From the NCBI GenBank assembly GCA_964034945.1, contig OZ035961.1:76262188-76326187 (forward strand): DNA of 64,000 nucleotides, written 5' to 3'. Shown one piece after another: positions 56,100-64,000 of this stretch. Made by a program: the position numbers and the translations under genes. Source of the DNA: Chrysopilus asiliformis. Its lineage: Eukaryota; Arthropoda; Insecta; Diptera; Rhagionidae. Within the stretch, counting starts at the first letter, position 1; each line of letters begins with the position of its first letter. The notes under the pieces were generated by a model. It was not told the origin of the DNA, searched no databases, and saw only the letters and a list, made by a program, of their open reading frames with translations.

Positions 56100-57811
56100 T
56101 TATACTATTTTTCTATATACATAAATACGATTAGCTATCATTCGTTCAAAGTAATTTTTATCATTACTTGAACAAAAAGTAATTACATTTTGATAAATTA
56201 AGAAAATACAAATTAAACGAAAGAGATCTTTTTAGAGTCGAGCGCTGTTAAATTGTCTAATAGGCGCTAGCAATGCAACGCCAGAAACTATGCAAGCATC
56301 AGCAAGATTTAATACTGGGAAAAAGCATTTTTCTGTATTTTTTGTGACAAAACTCCGGTGGCAAAGCGAGCCTCTTTTTTATTTTGTCAAATGGGAAGAA
56401 AGTGATAGTGAAAAAAATGTTAAAAATGCTAAAAATATAACAGATATATGTAGTTTACCATGGATTCCTTAGAATGAAATTTCATTTAAATCAATGATCG
56501 CAAACCCATTGGAGTCCAATGAGCACGCCCTTTAAAATTTTAATTAATGCATTGTCCATCATGGTGTCCAAGCCTGGAAAGCAATCGTAATTTCCCAGTT
56601 GAGTCTTTATTAGCTTCAGAGATGCACCATTTCGGTTTAAAGAATGATCATCAAGGGAAAGATCGAGTGGCCGCGGGGGGAGGGAGCGGTATTTCAGGGA
56701 AATTATAGTCTTAGTTTCAGATTCATGCGGTCTTGGATATTTGCCATCATATTATTAACAGTAATGGGCTCAGAAGGGCGTAAAGAAGGTTAATAAGTCA
56801 GTAAGTCTTCGCGTGGCAATGATTTATAAGAAAATCTAAAGAATTTTGATTTACTTTGGTCAAGCACTCGTTTGAATAGTCTTCCATTCCTTTGTATCGC
56901 TGTTAGCCGCAGAGGAGCTCTTCTAAAACCATCCAAAGTGATTGAAGATTCGAACAGTCTTAGGTAATTCTTGTGACTGACTTAAGGTAAAAAATTATGA
57001 AAGATTTACTTCGACTAAGGGGATTTCTTCTTCATTTTAAAGCTCTTCACTGCAAGCATGAAAACGTTTTGGTTTTCGTTTTACACGATTCAAGAAATCT
57101 GTCCGTTGGACAGACGTTCAATTTAGATCGAGATTCACCTCGAATGGGATTACTTCGGATTAATTGGGCGGAATTAGAAAATTCACTCTTGACATGTGTT
57201 TGAAATTCTGGTAAACATTTTATATTTTGATTTTTTTTAATCACATAAAATTTACGTTCTTTATGTTTGCCTATATTATCACGGTAATTAAATCTTGGCG
57301 AACGCCATTGAAAAGCAGTTATAAGTTATTCTTAGCACCTCTCAGAATTTATGTAATTAATTTGTAACACAAATATTTTTATTAAATTTGATTTTTCCAG
57401 AATTTTTTGTCTTGTCGTTATGTGTTTTATTTCGTCCAAGTTATTTTCTAATGTATACAGTGTTTTCCATCCGGCGGGTCGCGATTACGATGACGATTTC
57501 GATAGAGGTTTCGGTATTTTTGATTGTGAATATAAATCTTATAAAAAAGTATTTCATAAATTTCAAAAATGTTACTACATCGGTTCAAAAATAATAAAAT
57601 TTATGATGCATTTAAACAATTTTATTTTCATACTAACGCATAGTTAATTTGACAAAAATGAATACCACATAAAAATGTAATAAGCTCTTGCTTTTAATAT
57701 CCGGTTGTAATTTTTTCAGCGATAAATCGATACAATTGATGGAGAATTACGAATAAATCATTTCTTGTGTATATAACATTGACATTGAGCATAAAAATCG
57801 TTTTAATCATA
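56100..57811. other. No confident gene; possible short exon near 57461-57507
   Basis: Frames at 56290-56472 and 56997-57203 have no recognised homologue. At 57461 a GC-richer segment follows ATGTATACAG (acceptor-like) and reads VFHPAGRDYDDDFDRGF. The downstream donor is weak, so it is only a hint. Confidence 0.3.
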
Positions 57812-57813
57812 AA

Positions 57814-57913
57814 ATGAGCACCTTTTCGACGTTTTTCATTCGTAGTTCAGTCCAAAAGGTTATGTTCGATGATGGTTGGCGCAGAGCCCTGAAGATACAT
57901 TGGCTTTATGTAG
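57814..57913 (+). CDS. Candidate first coding exon
   Basis: AAAATG is a good insect start context. The frame is open for 33 codons (MSTFSTFFIRSSVQ through FDDGWRRALKIHWLYV) and ends in phase 1 at G followed by GTATGT (57914), a consensus donor. Codon use (CGC, GCC, CTG, two TGG) is richer in GC than its surroundings. The next exon could not be found: nearby acceptors at 57951 and 57958 give introns of only 38 or 45 nt. No family was recognised. Confidence 0.3.
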
Positions 57914-58356
57914 GTATGTATAAATGTCTATAATGCAAAATTATTTCCAAGTACCAAGTATTATTGTGGGCCCACGGGCGGAGGTGGTTCTTACCGTGTC
58001 GGTCCAATGTTTAATATACTTTGGTGCACTTTAAATGCATTTTATTGTCTGACATTGGCAATGACCATTAATGTTGCATTATCCGGTGTAATTTTCATTT
58101 TTAGTCTCTTCTTCTTGTACGTAATCAGTGATGCGCATGATAAAAAAAATTTTGTATCAAATTTTTCAGAAAAAAGTATCAAAAAGTATCAACCTAAGGA
58201 AAAGACGTAAAAACGTAAAAAAAGCAGTAACAATTTTATTTTTGGAAAAAAATCATAATTTTCAGATTATTTGTTATAATTTCAAAACTAGCAGGTCGAT
58301 TCTTCTATATAATCACATACAAAAAATCAAACGTATAACAAAAAAAACATTTCATT

Positions 58357-58592
58357 GGCCCTATTCTGCCGTTGTGGTGACCCTTAAGTCACAGATCATA
58401 AGTCCATAGAATTTGAAGCTTTTGTGACCGAGTGACAAAAAATCAAACGTATAACAAAAAAAACATTTCATTGGCCCTATTCTGCCGTTGTGGTGACCCT
58501 TAAGTCACAGATCATAAGTCCATAGAATTTGAAGCTTTTGTGACCGAGCTGTGACTAGTCATCGGTCACTGCTAGTCACCAGAATAGGGTTG
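58357..58592. mobile_element. Harbinger-type MITE with 116-bp tandem duplication
   Basis: CCCTATTCTG at the left and CCAGAATAGGG at the right match the Harbinger termini at 27908 and 62991. A 116-bp unit is repeated in tandem (58320-58435 and 58436-58551) with no visible change, and includes hAT sequence to the left of the MITE. Thus the duplication arose after this insertion. No clean 3-bp TSD can be read at the left. Confidence 0.65.
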
Positions 58593-58627
58593 TTAGTTCT
58601 GAAATTGTCCGTGTTATTCGTCTGCAC

Positions 58628-59015
58628 CACAGATATCGTACTACTAGATCGCGGCACTCGAATAATTCCATAGCAAAAATATGGGACAGCGTGACTATGG
58701 TTGTCTCATTTATTTTTCGAACTTTAGTGATGTCAGATGTTCGAATTAACAAACTCAATAACACTTGAATTATATGTTTTACGTCGAACTCATAAGACTT
58801 ATACACAGGTTTAGGGAATTGCATATTAATGTATGTGGCAGCTCTGAATATTAACATGAATAATCGGTATAGGGATTGAATAATATTCCATCGAGGACCT
58901 GCATAAGCATTTTTTTCCAGAATTTTAATTTCCCTTTTTTTCGGCATAGCTTTTTGACGTTTCAGTGGCTCATTTGAGATAGCAAATGGCTTGATCTAGT
59001 AGTAGGATATCTGTG
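58628..59015. mobile_element. Non-autonomous DNA element, 8-bp TSD, copy 2
   Basis: It starts CACAGATATCGTACTACTAG and ends CTAGTAGTAGGATATCTGTG. The flanks are GTCTGCAC on both sides (58620-58627 and 59016-59023). It aligns with copy 1 (1843-2228) along its length, with a few substitutions and small indels. The minus-strand frame 58576-58947 is open for 123 codons but starts within and ends outside the element. Confidence 0.88.
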
Positions 59016-59316
59016 GTCTGCACATATTCAGGAAAATTAATTGTATTTACATAGCAATACGGCTTATTTCTTGCTTAAGATTACAGGCAGCTGAGTTCAG
59101 GATAATGCGATAATTTGTGTAGTGTTTACCAACTTCCGCATAAGGTTGACTGATACAATTTTAATATTAAAAAAACCTTTTACTGTCATTTTTAAAAAAA
59201 AGTATCAATTTCATGATATTTAGGGAAAAATGTATCTTTGTATCAAAAGTGAAATTTATGAAAAAGAAGTATCGAAATTGATACAAATGTATCAAATGCG
59301 CATCACTGTACGTAAT

Positions 59317-60317
59317 ATCTTTCTTTTTTGATTTGTCAACTATGCGCACCGAATAGCTTTTATTGCCCTCGACTACATGAATTGATGAATCCATAAATGA
59401 TGTACAACACTTATCAGAATTTGTCCAGACAACCATTAAAAGTTCCCAGAATAGCCATCTTTGGCATCCGATCCGATCACCTTGAACTCATAAAATTTTA
59501 TTGATTTTCTCATACATATTTTAATAATAGAATTTAATTTAAGAAAATATTTCAGTGAATAGCCAATCATACTCTTAGTTCAAATAGCTCATAGCATCAA
59601 TGGGTTCTTGGTATCGTTTTTTATTACAACAGCACGGACATAAAAGTGGTCCGGCCGAATTAAATCTGACCACTCGTAACCGACTCTGAATACTTTCGCC
59701 CACATGGAGCATACCATATATCTTAATAAATATATATAGGGGGATAGCGATATGAGTACTCATTCTTATTACTCACATTCCTATGTGAATTCAAATCTGA
59801 CAGCATTTTCTAAGGGGTTAGTGACATTTTGATTGATTCATAACAATCGGTTAATAACTTTGCGTTCAATTTGCCCGATACGCCTGGAGAAATAAAGTTT
59901 TGCATATCTTTTGGAAATGGTTAGATAATCTTAAGTAGTTTCGTTTGTTGTTATTACAAATCGCCTACTTAGAACGGTTTTAGTTGCAAACTGAACGATA
60001 TCTAAAATTAAGAAACAAAATTGAAATATTGGTTAAGATTAGATTTATGTTTATTTTATTAAATGGATATTCCGTTTCAATCTTATGAATCAATTAACCG
60101 CCATAAATTAAAGCAGGGGGCGTTGTAAAGTTTACGAAATTGTTTGAATGAATAATGATGTAGAGCAGTAAGAAATGTTAAACACTTGTAGCTAAGTTAA
60201 CAAAATACTTTTAGTTCTTGAGAAAAAAACTGTATGTTATTTGAGTTTTCGACCAAAAAATAATTTAGCGTAAATTAACTTTTGTAAAGCTTTGAACAGG
60301 TGGTGGTGGTTTATATG
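59317..60317. other. No gene recognised
   Basis: Its left part belongs to the minus-strand frame that continues across the hAT insertion (see findings). The rest is AT-rich. Confidence 0.4.
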
Positions 60318-60325
60318 CCCTCTAC

Positions 60326-61158
60326 CAGTGTTGCGGCCAGATAATTATTTTTATACCCGTATGGTGAAACCAAAGGGTATATTAAATTTGCCTTACCGTT
60401 TGTAACGCCAAAATCCCGTCATCACACAAAAATATGAGTTACACCAGTGTGTTTAATGATAAAAAAAAATTGAATTTTGCATGTCCGCCCGTCTGCCCGT
60501 CTGTGGCGCGGATTGCGGGCGTACGGATTGAGCTAGAGACTTGAAATTTTGCGCAGATTCGTTTTCCGTAAAATGCAAGGCGATAATGAAAATTTAGATA
60601 ATGATAGATAATGAAAATTTGAAAGATAATAGATAAGATAAGATAAAAAGCCAAATTATCTAGATAATTTTTAGATAAATATTTATTTTAACGTTGCACA
60701 AAATTTAAAACTACGTACTGAAAAAATAAATTGCACAAAATTATTTGTTTTTCTTTTTTTGTTGATTTCCAAGTTAAAATGCAGTTTCAAAAGCCCGGTT
60801 TACACTTGGCAATGGTTGCTGCCAAAAATTTAGTTTATGTGCAAAAGAAGCGAGGGAAGGAGTGACAGTTCGCTTCTTTTGCCCATAAACAAAAACTGTT
60901 GCCAAGTGTAAAACGGTTCTTAAAAAAAGTTCTTAGGTTTTCATAAGTATGCAGAAAACAATTTCGTTTCGGCATTTTTTCAGACCTAATTTTTTAATTT
61001 TCATTGCTAACGTTTATCTCTAGATAAATAGGATTTTCCTTTATCTAGATAAAATAAAGATAACATTTGTGGGGTGTTATCTAGATAAGATAAAGATAAC
61101 ATTTTATTTTATCTAGATGATTATCTAGATAAATTGTATCTAGATAACCGCAACACTG
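60326..61158. mobile_element. hAT element rich in TATCTAGATAA, copy 2 (inverted)
   Basis: It begins CAGTGTTGCGGCCAGATAAT and ends ATCTAGATAACCGCAACACTG-like termini. It matches copy 1 (49758-50590) in the opposite orientation. The flanks CCCTCTAC and CCCTCAGA share only five of eight bases. TTATCTAGATAA motifs fill both ends. The left part is interrupted by the GTCY-bearing repeat at about 60347-60590. No transposase. Confidence 0.8.
60347..60590 (+). repeat. ATACCCGTATGGTG repeat with GTCY tract, copy 2
   Basis: The order of blocks is as in copy 1 at 54216: TATACCCGTATGGTGAAACC, CCGTTTGTAACGCC, then a short CCCGTCTGCCCGTCTG tract, then GGCGCGGATTGCGGGC and TTTTGCGCAGATTCG. The GTCY part is only about 20 bp, against 50 bp in copy 1. 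Confidence 0.75.
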
Positions 61159-62848
61159 CCCTCAGACCAGAAGTTCATGCACGAAAAAGTGTTAAAAAAG
61201 TTTATACACTCGCACTAGAGATTAATGAAATGTGTATTTAAGTATGCACTTAAAATCGAAGTATAAATAGATGAAATACACCTAATATTAGGATGCGTAA
61301 TTTTTCCTGTTTTTATAGACTTTCGAAAAAAGCCGGGGCCAAATTAACAATGCGTGAAAATATAGCTAGAAGTAAGCATCTCGCAGTGTTCATCAGAAAA
61401 TATTTAACACCGTCGCGCGGAGTTTTTTTGACATTCTTGTTTTAAGGAGTTAAAAATTCAATTTTCAGGAGTTAAAAATTCAGTTTTGAAAACTACTTTC
61501 GAGAAAGACTTACAATTAGTACCACTATTAAAATTCAATTGCAGCAACTCTAAAGGGTAACATCTGTTGGGCTGCTGTTAATTTTATCCTCGGAAATCGT
61601 AGTACTTCATAAATACAATTAATTAATACGTTTATTTGAACTCGGTCGAAAAAAAATTGTAAACTATTAATTAGGGGAACTGTTCCGGCCCACCGATTTC
61701 ATGTTCAACTTTGTTGTACAATTTCCCGGTACAGATAAAACCACAACCTTTCGTCCCTCGAATCTCTCCGGGAATTCCTTGTGGCGTGCCAGAGAATCAG
61801 AACAAGAGTGGCTCAGTAACGAGATATCATAATTAAACAAATTGTGTGCCTAGAACACCGCCTAGGGGCATTGGTTGGCGTGATAATATCTGTCATGTGA
61901 ACAAATCGCGTATCTATGAGTTGTATCTAAACCGTATTCCAATAAACACTATTCGCTGGTATTAACGAATGCACCTTTGGAAGAAAAGTGGTGTACGAGT
62001 ATCGTTGACTTTGCAGCTTTATAGAAGGACCCTCGCGGTGCGATCGTCCATAAATTAACTGCCTAATAAGAAGTTAACACTCCATGTGGCCCTATCTATA
62101 TCGGCCTGTTGGCGGCCCATTTGCGCCAATATTGGCTCTAAGGGAGGCGACGCTGCTCACCTTTCAGATACTACACGATTAACTGGCACCTATCATGCGT
62201 TCATGTTGCTATTTAGCCGCCACAAGCTTCGACCATGATCGTTGCGAATGAGTTAAGGTGCAGAGATTCATTGGGAGATTGCAACTTGCTGATCGTTTTA
62301 GGATGTCAATTTGTTCGGCCACTCATTTGATTTATGAGCGTGCGCATCTCGGACTTAAAAACTGCTGATTGTGATTCGACGCATGCTCGAGTATTTGGTC
62401 GTCCTGCGCGGGAAGTCTTCAAAATCCGATCACCGAATGAGTATTTTTTCTGTTGGCCTCTCCATTCATCTGTCCGTGGGTTTCTCTATTCGCTTGGTCG
62501 TCCGTCTGTCTATCTGATTGTCGTTTCTCCTGTCTGGGCTGTCTATTCAGTTGCTTGTTGAATAAAAGGGCCTTAGATCGATCAAAGTGCGTGCTATCGA
62601 CTACAAGCTCTTCGATTAGCAAAGGAACTAAAAATGAAAAAAAAACTCTTATTTGCTAGTTTAGAGAGGCTGTTTTTCTATCTACGTTAGTTAACATTTG
62701 CAGTATTATGTAGTACGCATGCAGTTTTTCACATCCTGTTTAATTACAAGGAATATATTAGCGCTACGGCCATAAAGAATTCCAAATAGGTATAACCTTT
62801 TGGCCACAATAATCTTGGGTATTGTGCAGGTAGAAATATGATTTCATA
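61159..62848. other. No gene recognised
   Basis: GC rises moderately at 61690-62300, without a convincing exon. A CGTCCGTCTGTCTATCTG segment near 62500 may be another decayed GTCY tract. Confidence 0.4.
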
Positions 62849-62850
62849 CC

Positions 62851-62970
62851 CTACAAAGTCGCATTCCGCAACCACGCAGTACGAATGCGAACGAAACTCC
62901 CAATGTGAATTAAATGGAGATTTTTGTTTTCATTCGCACTGCATACTTACGGAATGCCGCCCCAGAAGGC
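62851..62970. repeat. Small inverted-repeat element
   Basis: GCATTCCGCAACCACGCAGT at the left is inverted, with mismatches, at the right (ACTGCATACTTACGGAATGC). CGAATGCGAACGAAAC and GTTTTCATTCGCA continue inward. It is about 120 bp with no TSD found. Confidence 0.5.
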
Positions 62971-62990
62971 ATGATTATAAGTCAGATTAA

Positions 62991-63125
62991 CAGCCCTATT
63001 CTGGCGTTGTGACACTTAAGTCACAGGTCATAAGTTTATATAATTTGAGGCTCCTGCGAGTGAGTTGTGATTAGTCATCGGTCACTGACAGTTACTGTAG
63101 CTTGTTTCAAACCAAAATAGGGCTA
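62991..63125. mobile_element. Harbinger-type MITE
   Basis: The left end CAGCCCTATTCTGGCG is flanked by TAA (62988-62990). The right end AAAATAGGGCTA is flanked by TAA (63126-63128). The GTCACAGGTCATAAGT subterminal region matches the Harbinger MITE at 58357-58592. It is 135 bp long. Confidence 0.72.
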
Positions 63126-63128
63126 TAA

Positions 63129-64000
63129 GCTTGTTTCAAATAAATTTGTTTGCTCCACTTGCTGTAAAAAAATCTACTTAGGAATTTAACTTGATCAAAT
63201 GAGGATTAAAGACAATGCGTTTTATGAATATTTTAAGATCTCTTCGTATGATTAAATTCGTTTTCGTTGCTTTTTAAAAGGATTAATCGAAAACAATTTG
63301 AAAATCTGCGTGTGGAAAAATCATAAGGCAACAAAAATAAAATAATTTATTTGCCGCATATTCCTTTGAAGACGGGTGCGTGCAGCGATTAAATCGAATT
63401 TAGAACGAAAAACAAATTGTCTACATAATATAGGTTGGAATTGGAGGCTAGCGACTTTTATTTCTAGTTATTGAAATGTCGTTTATAGAAAACTTCTAAA
63501 AGGAATTTCAATCTTTAACTCCATTTTGAGAGTGCTTTAAAAATTCACCGATATAGAATTGAATGTAATTTTTTTTATGTTAATGCGCTCATGAAATTTG
63601 ATATCGGTAAAATGTCTGCAAGAGATTTTGAACACATGTAAAAGTAAAAATATTTATAACTAGAATGTAATAGAAATAAAATATCTGTGGTACGTTGGAC
63701 CGAAATTTACTTTTCTATCGGTATCAAAAAATCTATGCACAATGAAGCTCTGATAACCTGTACTATATTTTTTTTTTTTTTTTTTTTGATTTGTAACTAT
63801 CTTGGAGTTTTGCTCTGTATGATCAATTAAATAAATAAATATATAAAAAAGCAAACCTTTGTGCTGATAGTCCTTGCTATTATTCAAATAATGCAACTCA
63901 ACTCCTGCTTGTACTAAAATGAATCAGTATTTTTTTACTCTTTCTTTGAATATTCCTTTGAATATTCCTTTGAGGTGATGCCTTTGAAGGGGGTTTGTCT
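63129..64000. other. No gene recognised
   Basis: AT-rich, with a poly-T run at 63767-63788. The last bases repeat TGAATATTCCTT twice. Confidence 0.45.

Larger units (their letters stand above)
58126..59308. mobile_element. hAT element with two nested elements
   Basis: The ends are CAGTGATGCGCATGATA and AATGCGCATCACTG. The flanks are TACGTAAT on both sides (58118-58125 and 59309-59316), a perfect 8-bp TSD. GTATCAA/TTGATAC motifs cluster near both ends. Inside are a Harbinger-type MITE (58357-58592) and the 8-bp-TSD element (58628-59015). Removing the hAT restores a minus-strand frame open on both sides of the insertion. Confidence 0.9.

Overview
This 64 kb window looks like intergenic or intronic DNA from an arthropod, most likely an insect. 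It is strongly AT-rich and has no long host gene. It carries a typical insect transposon set: DD41D mariner-type elements, several hAT families, PIF/Harbinger, pogo/Tigger, a piggyBac-like TTAA element, Helitrons, and a Penelope-like retroelement. The species cannot be named from the sequence. Almost every long open frame is a transposase relic, a tandem-repeat artefact or a shadow. Element calls rest mainly on terminal inverted repeats (TIRs) and target-site duplications (TSDs) that can be read directly, many of them perfect.

Left part (1-18 kb): a Charlie-like hAT MITE (1360-1681); a 386-bp element of unknown superfamily with a perfect 8-bp TSD (1843-2228, second copy at 58628-59015); two neighbouring mariner elements (4620-5177, internally deleted in frame; 5235-6539, nearly complete with one stop); a piggyBac-like element (6724-7374); pogo transposase debris near 8.5 kb; hAT elements at 10819-11487 and 12537-13532; and a Penelope-like element (16164-17630) that keeps a GIY-YIG endonuclease ORF between long inverted repeats containing a hammerhead-like core, with a hAT MITE nested in one arm.

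Centre (18-31 kb): a 3,240-bp, almost perfect array of an octamer (AGACTGAC on the + strand, 19035-22274) inside a dispersed repeat. Other copies of that repeat (near 7.9, 25.4 and 42.4 kb) have only a short, irregular GTCY-type tract at the same place. A PIF/Harbinger element (27908-30093) follows; it contains a 364-bp palindrome with 174-bp arms.

Right part (31-64 kb): more nested elements. These include a second CCGGTA-rich hAT (34210-35636) holding a Penelope-type inverted-repeat remnant and another MITE; a pogo/Tigger element (44001-44841) whose transposase has an in-frame deletion but keeps a 57-nt GT-AG intron; two Helitrons (48302-48831 and 52837-53317) with GTCT tracts near their 5' ends; two hAT elements rich in TATCTAGATAA (49758-50590 and 60326-61158); and a hAT (58126-59308) with two further elements inside it.

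Only three short stretches look like possible host coding exons (33318-33482, 57814-57913, and an open region split by the hAT at 58126-59308). All are weak candidates. The genes do not form a pathway; the window records repeated transposition, internal deletion and microsatellite expansion.
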